Source: Bradyrhizobium embrapense
GTDB lineage: Bacteria; Pseudomonadota; Alphaproteobacteria; Rhizobiales; Xanthobacteraceae
Assembly: GCF_001189235.2 (NCBI RefSeq)
Contig: NZ_LFIP02000003.1
Location: 744,001 to 808,000, forward strand
Direction: 5' to 3'
Length of the DNA stretch: 64,000 nt
Part shown: positions 33,678-42,184 of the stretch, piece by piece
Position numbering within the stretch: position 1 is the first letter of the stretch
Layout: each line of letters starts with the position of its first letter
The notes under the pieces: model-generated
The model's input: the letters and a program-made list of their open reading frames with translations, nothing else
The model's database searches: none
What the model was told of the DNA's origin: nothing
Program-made: the position numbers and the translations under genes

Positions 33678-34518
33678 GCGCAAGTTTACCACGTGGGAGG
33701 ATGCGGTGGTCTGGCTGCGCAATCAGCCGGAGCAGCACCAGCTTGTGCTCGACGCGTTCTACGACGATCCGCTGGTTGGCGCTGCCGAACGCTATTTCCA
33801 GAGTTCCGAGTGGCAAGCGGTCGCCACGCTGCTCGCCGGCCGGTCAGGTACCGCGCTTGATGTTGGCGCCGGTCGCGGCATCGCGAGCTACGCGCTCGCC
33901 CGAACCGGCTTTGCCGTCACGGCGCTCGAACCGGATCCCAGCGCGATCGTGGGAGGGGCGGCGATCCGCGGCCTGGCGCAGCAGACGCAATTGCCGATCC
34001 AAGTGGTCGAAGAGTTTTCCGAGCGGCTGCCGTTCGCCGATGCGACGTTCGATCTCGTGTTCGCTCGCGCCGTGCTGCACCATACGCGCGATCTCGAGGG
34101 GGCGTGCCGGGAGATGTTTCGCGTGCTGCGGCCCGGTGGCATGCTGATCGCGGCGCGCGAGCATGTCATCAGCAAGGAGGCCGATCTTCCGCAGTTCCTC
34201 GCGCAACATCCGCTGCATCACCTTTACGGCGGCGAACATGCCTTCCTGCTCGATCGCTACACCGGTGCGTTGACCAAGGCAGGGTTCTCCGCGGTGGACA
34301 CGCTGCCGCCGCTGCAAAGTCCGATCAACCTGTTTCCCTATACGTCGGAGACCCTGAAAGCCGCGATCGTGACCAAGCTCACGCAAAAGGTTCCGGTTGC
34401 TCCGCTATGGCGAACTGCGCTTGCCTCACCCCGGCTGTTCGGCTCGCTGCTGTCGATCGCCGAGCGTTTCGACAATCGACCGGGCCGGCTCTATTCCTTT
34501 ATCTGTCACAAGGCTTGA
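33667..34518 (+). CDS. Class I SAM-dependent methyltransferase
   Basis: This 283-aa methyltransferase has clear motifs: I (ALDVGAGRGIASYALA), II (VTALEPDPSA), IV region (ATFDLVFARAVLHHTRD) and post-IV (RVLRPGGMLIAAREHV). The fold matches type 11 methyltransferases, often annotated as acting on sugars or small molecules. The ATG at 33667 overlaps the end of the acyltransferase gene. The next gene starts three bases after its stop. Its place suggests methylation of the same glycan. Confidence 0.87.
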   Translation: MNGERKFTTWEDAVVWLRNQPEQHQLVLDAFYDDPLVGAAERYFQSSEWQAVATLLAGRSGTALDVGAGRGIASYALARTGFAVTALEPDPSAIVGGAAIRGLAQQTQLPIQVVEEFSERLPFADATFDLVFARAVLHHTRDLEGACREMFRVLRPGGMLIAAREHVISKEADLPQFLAQHPLHHLYGGEHAFLLDRYTGALTKAGFSAVDTLPPLQSPINLFPYTSETLKAAIVTKLTQKVPVAPLWRTALASPRLFGSLLSIAERFDNRPGRLYSFICHKA

Positions 34519-34521
34519 GCG

Positions 34522-35454
34522 ATGATCGTCTGGGTTACAGGCGCGAATGGGTTCATCGGCCGCCATCTCGTGCATGCGTTGGCGGGGGCAGGCCATGCGG
34601 TGCATGGCGTCGGACACGGCGCGCTTGACGCAACGGAAGCCCGGCGGCTCGGCTTGCAGAGCTGGATCAACGGTGAGATCGATGCGGCCAATCTCAATGC
34701 GCTTGCGGCGGCGCACGGGCAGCCGAGGCGCGTCTTTCATCTGGCTGGTGGATCGTCCGTCGGCGTCTCGATCGAACGGCCGTTCGAGGATTTTTCGCGG
34801 ACGGTCGCAAGCACCGCTCGGCTGCTCGAATGGCTGCGCGGATCCGCGCCGGACTGCGCGGTGATCGCGGCGTCGAGTGCGGCTGTCTATGGCGCCGATC
34901 ATTTCGGCCCGATCTCTGAAAGCGCGATCGTAGCTCCGATGTCGCCCTACGGGCAGCATAAGCTGATGATGGAGCAACTGTGCGCAAGTTACGCGCGGTC
35001 GTTCGGCTTGCATTGCACGGTCGTGCGGCTGTTCTCGGTCTATGGGCCCAACCTGCGCAAGCAATTGCTCTGGGATATCTGCTCGCGGCTCAACGCCAAG
35101 GAGCAGGTGCTCACGCTCGGTGGGACCGGCAACGAGACGCGCGACTGGACCGACGTTCGCGATGTCGCGAGGCTGCTTGCAAGCGTCGCGGAAGCGTCGC
35201 CGTCACCGGAAGCCTTCCGGGTCATCAATGGCGGTTCGGGCCGGGGGACCAGCGTTGCCGACATCGCCGCCGGTCTCATCGGACGGTGGGGCAGCGAGAC
35301 GGTTGTGCGGCATTCGGGTGTGAGCCGCCCCGGTGATCCCATGAGCCTGTTGGCCGATGATGCGATGCTGCGCCAGACCGGCTTCGATTGGCGCATTCCG
35401 CTCGATCAGGGCCTCGCCGATTACGTGGCCTGGTTCAAGGGGCAGGCTTCGTGA
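34522..35454 (+). CDS. NAD-dependent epimerase/dehydratase (extended SDR)
   Basis: This 310-aa nucleotide-sugar-modifying enzyme has VTGANGFIGRHLVHAL at the N-terminus for NAD(P) binding, a serine region (AASSAAVYGADHF) and the catalytic YGQHK. FSVYGPNLRKQLLW and NGGSGRGTSVADIAA follow, as in UDP-glucose 4-epimerase and dTDP-sugar reductase relatives. It likely makes the sugar nucleotide for the adjacent glycosyltransferase, whose GTG start overlaps its stop (GTGA). The exact substrate cannot be fixed. Confidence 0.88.
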   Translation: MIVWVTGANGFIGRHLVHALAGAGHAVHGVGHGALDATEARRLGLQSWINGEIDAANLNALAAAHGQPRRVFHLAGGSSVGVSIERPFEDFSRTVASTARLLEWLRGSAPDCAVIAASSAAVYGADHFGPISESAIVAPMSPYGQHKLMMEQLCASYARSFGLHCTVVRLFSVYGPNLRKQLLWDICSRLNAKEQVLTLGGTGNETRDWTDVRDVARLLASVAEASPSPEAFRVINGGSGRGTSVADIAAGLIGRWGSETVVRHSGVSRPGDPMSLLADDAMLRQTGFDWRIPLDQGLADYVAWFKGQAS

Positions 35455-36623
35455 CGTCCCGCCCATTGCGGTTCGCGTTCAATCACATCTCGCGACGGAT
35501 TTGGGCCGGCGGGTTCAACTATCAGCGCAATCTGTTCGCGGCGCTCGATCGGTTCTTGCCCGGCGAGTTCGCTCCGGTCGTCTTTGCCGGGACGCGGGCC
35601 GACGAGAACGAACTCGCCGAGCTTGTCGCGATACCAGGCGTCGAGATCGTCCGATCGGAGGTGTTCGACGGGCAGCCGGGTCTTGCTGCGGCACTCGCTC
35701 TCGGTCTGGACCGCGGAGCCGCGGCGGCGTTTCGCTCCGCGCATGTGGATGTTGTCGTTGAGTCCGCGCGCTTCTTCGGTTGGCGGCTGGCGATCCCTGC
35801 CGTGGCGTGGATTCCGGATCTGCAGCACCATTCTCTGCCTCAGCTGTTTCCGCGGACGGCACGTTGGCGCCGCGAGATTGGCTTTCGCGTTCAGCTCGCG
35901 TCAGGTCGGACCATCATGCTGAGCAGCGAGAGCGCCTTCCGCGATTTCAAGGCTTACTACCCACGCGCCAGCAACCGCGTCAGCGTCGTTCGCTTCGCGA
36001 CCCAGCCGCCGGACGCGTTCCTGAACATCGACCCATCCGAAGTCATCGCGGCGTACAATCTGCCGACGAACTACTTCTATCTGCCCAATCAGTTCTATCG
36101 CCACAAGAACCATCAGCTCGTCGTCGACGCGTTGGCGATCCTGAAGCGTCGTGGGGTCGAGGTCGTCGTCTGTGCATCTGGCAGCACGGAAGATCGGCGT
36201 GAGCCGGGATACTATGATCTGGTCAACGCCGAGATCCGGAAGCGCGGCCTCGATACGCACTTCCGTCACCTCGGCGTGATCCCGTTGCCGCATGTCTATG
36301 CGCTGCTGCGGGCTTCCACCGCCCTGCTCAATCCCTCGCGCTTCGAGGGCTGGAGCACGACGGTGGAGGAGGCGAAGTCGTTCGGCGTTCCGATGATCCT
36401 GTCGGACATCGAGGTGCACCGGGAGCAGGCCGCCGGCGCTGCGCGCTATTTCGGCGTCGACGATGCAGCCGCGCTGGCGGATCACCTGATGCAGGCCTCA
36501 CAGGAGGCTCACGGGCTGACCATTCGAAACGTTGTCTCGCACCAGGACGACAATGTCAGCGCATTCGCGGCGAGTTTCGCGGCCACGGTGCGACAGGCCG
36601 CCGGTCACGAATCCTTCCGGTGA
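35451..36623 (+). CDS. Family 4 glycosyltransferase
   Basis: This 390-aa GT-B enzyme has PNQFYRHKNHQLVVDALAIL in the nucleotide-sugar-binding half, LLNPSRFEGWSTTVEEAKSF containing the conserved E-x7-E pair, and GVPMILSDIEVHREQAAGAA after it. The N-terminal acceptor domain includes AVAWIPDLQHHSLPQLFPRT. The start is the GTG at 35451, which overlaps the epimerase stop (GTGA); no upstream ATG gives a better fit. It ends block 1 of the glycan locus; 386 noncoding bases follow. Confidence 0.9.
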   Translation: MTSRPLRFAFNHISRRIWAGGFNYQRNLFAALDRFLPGEFAPVVFAGTRADENELAELVAIPGVEIVRSEVFDGQPGLAAALALGLDRGAAAAFRSAHVDVVVESARFFGWRLAIPAVAWIPDLQHHSLPQLFPRTARWRREIGFRVQLASGRTIMLSSESAFRDFKAYYPRASNRVSVVRFATQPPDAFLNIDPSEVIAAYNLPTNYFYLPNQFYRHKNHQLVVDALAILKRRGVEVVVCASGSTEDRREPGYYDLVNAEIRKRGLDTHFRHLGVIPLPHVYALLRASTALLNPSRFEGWSTTVEEAKSFGVPMILSDIEVHREQAAGAARYFGVDDAAALADHLMQASQEAHGLTIRNVVSHQDDNVSAFAASFAATVRQAAGHESFR

Positions 36624-37009
36624 AGCGCTTCTCTCGTCATGCACGTGTTAACCTCGGCCAAAGCCCGTCGTAGTCTTTCTCAAATTCGCGCAGTTTTTTA
36701 CAATGCAAATTGCCTGCCTCACGAGCGCCAGGGCCGCAGCAATATCTCCAGCATCGATTGAGTGGGCTTCGACGCCAAAGCATGTCCGGTTGCGCTAGGC
36801 AAGTTAGCGAAAAGCTGGGTACGGAACTTCGCAATCTATGGCGAGTTCCACGGGCTGATTGGGCCTGCCGGATCCAGACGTTCCGAGCAGAGAATCACGA
36901 GGCGTGGCGCTGGAACCGCTGCGAAGCCGCTAAACTTTCACCCCTGCGCATTGTATTCGCCTTAGTGCCGAGACAAGCTGGGAAGCGCCACCTTTTTAAG
37001 AGCTGATTA
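36624..37009. other. Intergenic region, no gene seen
   Basis: This 386-base stretch has lower GC than its neighbours and only short frames without ribosome-binding sites. It likely holds the promoter of the small ORF and metalloprotease gene that follow (CTTTTTAAGAGCTGATTA just before 37010), but I cannot assign -35/-10 elements with confidence. Confidence 0.5.
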
Positions 37010-37108
37010 ATGACGACCGCGCATCCTTTGCTGGAGCTTTCGGTGCTGAAGAAGCGAGAAATCAAGATCCGCTTCGATGGGACGACCCAAGGCTGGAACG
37101 ATCAATGA
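37010..37108 (+). CDS. Short ORF (32 aa) overlapping the metalloprotease start
   Basis: MTTAHPLLELSVLKKREIK followed by IRFDGTTQGWNDQ ends in ATGA, so its stop overlaps the start codon of the 747-aa protein. A peptide ending exactly at the next start is often a leader that couples translation. There is no strong ribosome-binding site (GAGCTGATTA upstream). I cannot assign a function and it may be chance. No signal peptide or homology is recognised. Confidence 0.35.
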   Translation: MTTAHPLLELSVLKKREIKIRFDGTTQGWNDQ

Positions 37109-39348
37109 TATCCAAGGCTAGGCTCCAAAGCGATCAGCATCAGGACGGTGGCGAGGTGCCTGCGCCTTACAGCCCACCGCCGACGCCTGTCGTCCTCCCT
37201 GATGAATCGATTCAAGCGCACGCTGCGGTGAGCGGCTCGGGCTCGGGCGGCGTAGGTTCTGTTGTCGCGGAGACCTCTGGTGGGCTCACGATCAACCTGA
37301 TCTTCGACGCTGCCGCAATGGCAGCGCCTTCGAGTTTCCGATCGGAAATCGAACAGGCCGCCGCGCTTTTGAGTGCAGCGATCACCGACAAGATTACACT
37401 CAATTTCAACGTTGACTATAGCGGAACCGGTGGCGGCGCTGCGGGAGGGCCCGATAATGGACAGTGGCTCGGCTATTCGACAGTCAGGGCCGATCTCCTG
37501 AACAATGCGTCTGTGGGGGATACGACTTTCAATGCGTTACCGGCAGGCACTTCAATTCAGGGCCAGTCCTCGGTCGCGGTGTGGAACGCGCAACTCAAGC
37601 TCTGGGGATTGATCGGTGCGAACGACACGACGACCGATGACGGTAGCCTTACCTTTGCCACCGACATCGATCCCAGCCTCCTAGTCGGCGTCGCCCTTCA
37701 CGAGCTCACTCATGCCATGGGCCGTGTTCCCTACGGATCACAACCGGATATTTTCGATTTCTACCGTTTCACCAGCTCCGGTGTCCGGTTATTCTCGAAC
37801 AATATTCCGGCATCAGCGGCCTATTTCTCCCTGAACGGAGGCGGCACGAAGCTGGCTGACTACGGCCAGAACTCTGATCCGAGCGACTTCCTCAACAGCG
37901 GCGTGCAGGGTGCAAACGATCCGTTCAACGAATATTACACCGGCAGCACGTTGCAGCATCTCACTTCGATCGATCTGCAACAGCTCGATTCCCTCGGGTT
38001 TCACATAGCGGCATCATCCGCATCTACGGCCGCCAAAACCACCGGTGTTACTGCGCAACTGACGGATGGTCAGATCGACATCTTGCAATTTAGCTCCGGT
38101 AATCTGACTGGCTCGTCGCTGACTCCTCAAAGTTTTTGGAAAGTTGTTGGCGATGTGGATTTCAACTCGACAGGTAGCAGCCAGTTCGTCACGCAATCCA
38201 ATGGCCAGATAGATCTACTTTGGTTTTCGGGAGGGAAACTCTCTGCATCGCTGTTGCTTGCCGGCAGCTACCTGGACGTCAAGGGCGCAGGCCATTTCAG
38301 CGGAGAGACGAACCCCGGGTTCGTGACTCAGTGGAATGGCCAAATCGACTTTTTATGGTTTGATTCCTCCGGCCATCTGACCGCAAGCGCTCTAACCAGC
38401 CAGACGTTTTGGAACGTCGTGGGAGTTGCAGATGTCAATGGGGATGGTCATTCCGACGTCATAACTCAATCTGCTAGTGGCCAAATAGACATTCTGTATT
38501 TCGATCAAGGGAAGCTGATCGGAAGCAATCTGTTGCCGGGAAGCTACGATCCTGTGCACGACGCCAAGAACATGACGGCCGGAACTGCCGAACTCATAAC
38601 CCAAGGCAGTGCGGGCCATGTCACCGAACTCGCGTTCGACGGCAGCAACGTCACCCAAGTCGCGCCGGTTGGATCTTCCGGGATTTCCCTGGTTCAGGCG
38701 GGCGCGGCATCCGATCAGTTCTTCGCGTCTGCGCCGCAGGTTCAGGTTGTCCCTTCAGATCCTGCTCCGAATGCCGCTGGACCGACAACCATCGACGGCA
38801 CGACGTTGAATCTTCAACAGCCATCCACGTTCAGCGGCCAGATCATTGCGTTCAGCGGCGACGGCGGACAGGGGTCCGATCAGATCGACTTGCACGGCAT
38901 CAACTTCCACACTGTCCATTCCAGCTTCGACAATACCTCCGGGGTGCTCTCAGTGAGCGATGGCTCTCACACGGTCTCGCTCCATCTCCTCGGGGTGTAT
39001 GCGCAGGACAACTTCCAGTTCGCCGACGATGGGAATGGAGGAACATTGGTCGTCGCGGCGGCATCACCAGGCCAAAGTGGCAACCAAGTTTTCAATTCGG
39101 CGGCGCAGGACACATTCGCGTTCGCGGAAAACTTCGGCCATCTGACCCTCGCGAACTTCGCGCCCGCGACCGATACGCTGCAATTCAGCAAGAGGGTCTT
39201 TGCGGATCTGACCTCCCTGGTCGCAGCGATCCACGACGATGCGTCCGGCAACGCGGTCATTACCGATGCCGCCCACGACACGATCACGCTGCAGCATGTC
39301 ACAACGGCGCAGCTGCTCGAACACCAGGGCGGCTTCCACATCGTTTAG
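37105..39348 (+). CDS. Type I-secreted zinc metalloprotease-like protein with repeat domain
   Basis: This 747-aa protein has no N-terminal signal peptide. ALHELTHAMGR carries a zincin HExxH motif (His199, Glu200, His203), resembling the NF038122-type metalloproteases. From about residue 316 there are four to five units of about 45-50 residues with the core DGQIDILQF, NGQIDLLWF, NGQIDFLWF or SGQIDILYF, an FG-GAP/VCBS-like propeller. The C-terminus (DTFAFAENFGHLTLANFAPA, then TITLQHVTTAQLLEHQGGF) matches the tails I recall on Bradyrhizobium proteins exported by type I secretion. No exporter genes are nearby. It stands in the middle of glycan genes with a lower-GC composition, suggesting insertion. 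Confidence 0.8.
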   Translation: MISKARLQSDQHQDGGEVPAPYSPPPTPVVLPDESIQAHAAVSGSGSGGVGSVVAETSGGLTINLIFDAAAMAAPSSFRSEIEQAAALLSAAITDKITLNFNVDYSGTGGGAAGGPDNGQWLGYSTVRADLLNNASVGDTTFNALPAGTSIQGQSSVAVWNAQLKLWGLIGANDTTTDDGSLTFATDIDPSLLVGVALHELTHAMGRVPYGSQPDIFDFYRFTSSGVRLFSNNIPASAAYFSLNGGGTKLADYGQNSDPSDFLNSGVQGANDPFNEYYTGSTLQHLTSIDLQQLDSLGFHIAASSASTAAKTTGVTAQLTDGQIDILQFSSGNLTGSSLTPQSFWKVVGDVDFNSTGSSQFVTQSNGQIDLLWFSGGKLSASLLLAGSYLDVKGAGHFSGETNPGFVTQWNGQIDFLWFDSSGHLTASALTSQTFWNVVGVADVNGDGHSDVITQSASGQIDILYFDQGKLIGSNLLPGSYDPVHDAKNMTAGTAELITQGSAGHVTELAFDGSNVTQVAPVGSSGISLVQAGAASDQFFASAPQVQVVPSDPAPNAAGPTTIDGTTLNLQQPSTFSGQIIAFSGDGGQGSDQIDLHGINFHTVHSSFDNTSGVLSVSDGSHTVSLHLLGVYAQDNFQFADDGNGGTLVVAAASPGQSGNQVFNSAAQDTFAFAENFGHLTLANFAPATDTLQFSKRVFADLTSLVAAIHDDASGNAVITDAAHDTITLQHVTTAQLLEHQGGFHIV

Positions 39349-39416
39349 ATGAGACTTGGCTCTTCCTGCCCGTCGGATAGAGGTGCCGGCGGCCCGTGAA
39401 TTGCCTGCGAGGGTAT

Positions 39417-40568
39417 TCACGCCAAGGCCGAACCCGAGGTCAGGTCGAAGATGCTGCTGGGATCTTCGTAAGCGCTGAGCATGGCTTTGGCGATGAACCT
39501 CGGATTGTGCCATCGTTCGACATAACGTCGCGATGCCTGGCCCCGTGTGGGCCACTCAGACCTTCGATCAAGAATGGCGGCAATGCTTTCGACAAGGTCT
39601 CCCGGGCTCAGTCTGTAAACGGGCAGCTCACGCCTTATGGCATCCGGAACGAACATCATGTCTTCGTCCCTGATGTAGCATGCGGCCGGCTTTCCCATCG
39701 CCATCATTTCAACGGCAAAACCTCCGTACCAGCCTGCCAGCACCTGGTCGATCGCAAGGTCCGCCGACCGATAGATCTCCAGCGCCTGCTCGTGGCTGGT
39801 CTTCTCGACCAGGATGAGGTCGAAGTCGTATCGCGATCGCAACTGCTCCAGCGCGTTCAGGATCATCGGCGTACCCTTGATCCGTCCGGCAGTCGGGGCA
39901 TGAACGATCTTTGGCCGTCCCTGCACGGAAGGCGGCACAATTTCGAACCTCTCGATCTCGACGTTTGAGTATGGGAGAAACTGGCCGTTCGGTACGACGT
40001 GCCCGAGCTCCGGATTTAGATAGAAGACTCGATCGAACAGCGGCAGGACCTTTTCGATCAGAAAGTGGCGTCGATGATCAAGAGCGTCTGTGCATCGTTG
40101 ATACAGCTCGCAGTGCTGTGGAGCGCACATCGTCCATTCGTTTCGCCTGTTTCCTTCACTGGCCAGCCGGACGTCGCAACCTTGCAGGGTCATGAACAGC
40201 TTTTTGTCGAACAGACGTGCGGCGTGCAGGTCTGCGGTCGCCAGCCTGTTGATGATGTCCGTTATCAGCGATGCCCGGGAGAGCACTGATCCCGGTGCCG
40301 AGAGGGGGAAACCCGGCGACAGAAAGGTCTGTCCAAAATAGTAATGAAGAACATCGTAGTGCCACTGGTTCTTCAGACCGAACGCTGCGCTGCGAATGGC
40401 CGTATCGACAAATCCGGCGTCCTTTTCCGAAAGCATCCGGTCTGCGGAGTATCCGAGCCATGTGTCGTTTCGAACGACCACGTCGCTGGATGCGCCGAGC
40501 TGCCGTTCGGCGCGGGACAGCACCCAGGGCTGGTTTCCGACATTGACTGGTCCGTGCAGGATTCTCAT
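39417..40568 (-). CDS. Glycosyltransferase family 1-like protein with cysteine cluster
   Basis: This 383-aa putative GT-B glycosyltransferase is distantly related to the neighbouring 434-aa protein. KIVHAPTAGRIKGTPMILNA and AIDQVLAGWYGGFAVEMMAM (retaining-GT nucleotide site) followed by GKPAACYIRDEDM are family features. In the middle, LQGCDVRLASEGN is followed by TMCAPQHCELYQRC, giving cysteines 131, 148, 153 and 159 that could bind a metal. I start at the ATG at 40568, where the family-like N-terminus MRILHGPVNVGNQP begins. It is transcribed opposite to the flanking glycan blocks and is convergent with the metalloprotease gene. Confidence 0.82.
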   Translation of the reverse strand: MRILHGPVNVGNQPWVLSRAERQLGASSDVVVRNDTWLGYSADRMLSEKDAGFVDTAIRSAAFGLKNQWHYDVLHYYFGQTFLSPGFPLSAPGSVLSRASLITDIINRLATADLHAARLFDKKLFMTLQGCDVRLASEGNRRNEWTMCAPQHCELYQRCTDALDHRRHFLIEKVLPLFDRVFYLNPELGHVVPNGQFLPYSNVEIERFEIVPPSVQGRPKIVHAPTAGRIKGTPMILNALEQLRSRYDFDLILVEKTSHEQALEIYRSADLAIDQVLAGWYGGFAVEMMAMGKPAACYIRDEDMMFVPDAIRRELPVYRLSPGDLVESIAAILDRRSEWPTRGQASRRYVERWHNPRFIAKAMLSAYEDPSSIFDLTSGSALA

Positions 40569-40594
40569 GTGCGTGTGTTCAGGTCCGCACAGGG

Positions 40595-41899
40595 CTACGA
40601 GGCATGATCGTCTCCCGCGAGCTCGCTGACCTGCCTCGTCAGGCTTGCCCGCAGATCCTCGGGAAGGGCCGCAGTTTCGCAATAGAGCCTTCCGAGCCTC
40701 GCTGCGACCGCTTGCAAGCTGTAATGTGCTTCGACATAGCGGCGCCCCGCCTTGCCGATCTCGTTCAGGTCGAGCTCACGCCTCAAGCATCGCTTCAGAA
40801 CATCATAGATCTCGTCAGGACGCGTGTTGATGATCGGACAGGTGGCCGGATCGATCATCATCCGGTCGTTGCGCAGGAAGCACAGCACGGGTTTGGCCAT
40901 GGCCATCGCCTCCAGGGCCGTATAGCCGTGAAAGCCTGCGACGAATTGATCCGCGACAACGTGCGAGGCGCCAAAGAGCTCGATGACCTTCCTATTGGGA
41001 ACGCCCTGCACCGAAACCAGCTCGATCTTCTCTCCCTCCTTGACCAGCCGATCAATCGCCTCGATCAGAAGCCTGGTTCCCTTGAAGTGCCCGTGGTTTG
41101 GCGCATGTGCCACTTTTAGCACGTCGCCGGCCTTGTAGACGGGCGGTTTCGCGGCGAGTTTGCTGGCGTCAATCGGCCAGTAGTGCATGTCCCGGCAGTC
41201 GGGTACATACGTCGCCATATCCCCCATCGCGATCTGCGCGGTCGCGCGGCCCTTGAGGCGGTTGATCGACGAGGCGTGCATCTCGGTCGTGCAGACACAG
41301 AACTTGCCCGGGGCCGGGCATTCCTCGCACAGGTTCGGGTGACCGAGTGCAAGCGTCGAGTCCCGTGCCCGGACATCGGCGCCGTAGGCGTAAGTGTACA
41401 AACGCTTCCCCGACTGGAACAAGAGGTCGAGTTCCTCAGGGTTGATGCCATAGCGTCCATCGCTCAGCATCAGGCCGCGGTCATAGAAGTAATTGAAGAT
41501 ATCGTAGCGCAGCAGGGCCCACGCCAGAACCAGGCGACGAAACAGGCCAAGACCGCTTCGGCTGCGCAGCAGTCGAAGGAATCCCTCGAACAGGATGAGA
41601 TTGATGTCGAATGATCTCGTCACATAGTAGGTGTTGAACACCAGCGACGAGGAGCGAAACCCCAACATTCGATCGCAGCGCGCGAGAAGCGGCAAGGTGA
41701 GGATCGGGGTGGCGGCCCAGAGGGTGCGCACCTTTCCCTTCGCCAGGCGCTTCTCGGTGGCGCGCCGCGCCGCACGAACAAGCACGCGCATGACGAGACC
41801 TGCGACGGCGGAGCGGGCCGGCCGGGGAGATGCAACGTCGGCGGCAGGAAGCGGCGCTTCCGTAAAGGACGTCGGTCTGATGGGTTCGATCTTGTTCAC
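40595..41899 (-). CDS. Glycosyltransferase family 1-like protein with Cys-x2-Cys-x6-Cys-x-Cys motif
   Basis: This 434-aa protein has a GT-B C-terminal half (HAPNHGHFKGTRLLIEAIDR, then GFHGYTALEAMAMAKPVLCF) and a helical N-terminal half. KRLYTYAYGADVRARDSTLA is followed by CEECPAPGKFCVC, placing Cys191, 194, 201 and 203 in a tight cluster that looks like a zinc or Fe-S site. A paralogue at 62132 has the same motif. The start codon is GTG at 41899; no strong ribosome-binding site is seen. It is upstream of the 383-aa relative by 26 bases on the same strand, so the two form a small operon. The 285 bases between it and the divergent asnB copy 2 hold no gene. Confidence 0.83.
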   Translation of the reverse strand: MNKIEPIRPTSFTEAPLPAADVASPRPARSAVAGLVMRVLVRAARRATEKRLAKGKVRTLWAATPILTLPLLARCDRMLGFRSSSLVFNTYYVTRSFDINLILFEGFLRLLRSRSGLGLFRRLVLAWALLRYDIFNYFYDRGLMLSDGRYGINPEELDLLFQSGKRLYTYAYGADVRARDSTLALGHPNLCEECPAPGKFCVCTTEMHASSINRLKGRATAQIAMGDMATYVPDCRDMHYWPIDASKLAAKPPVYKAGDVLKVAHAPNHGHFKGTRLLIEAIDRLVKEGEKIELVSVQGVPNRKVIELFGASHVVADQFVAGFHGYTALEAMAMAKPVLCFLRNDRMMIDPATCPIINTRPDEIYDVLKRCLRRELDLNEIGKAGRRYVEAHYSLQAVAARLGRLYCETAALPEDLRASLTRQVSELAGDDHAS

Positions 41900-42184
41900 T
41901 CAGGATCCGATGGATGCCAACTCAACATCAGCCAGGAACTTCTAGCACAGGTTTGGTCCGCAGCGGCCATGTGATGGAGTCCCCGAGAGGCGACGCAGAG
42001 TTGGCCCCGGTCCTCGCTATCTCAGGTTTCAGCAGTCCATGGAAACAGCTTCGATCGGCCCGGGAACGTTGACGCTCAATACATGAACAGGCTAAGACAC
42101 CAGCGGTTTGTTCCAAATGCGCACATATTCTGACGCGGCGGTTATACCGAGCTCCGCCATCGAATCAATCTGGATAGGCATTTC

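Noticed and set aside
36624..37009. Short frames of 65-98 codons in the gap before the metalloprotease
   Set aside because: They overlap one another on both strands, lack ribosome-binding sites and show no signal peptide or motif.
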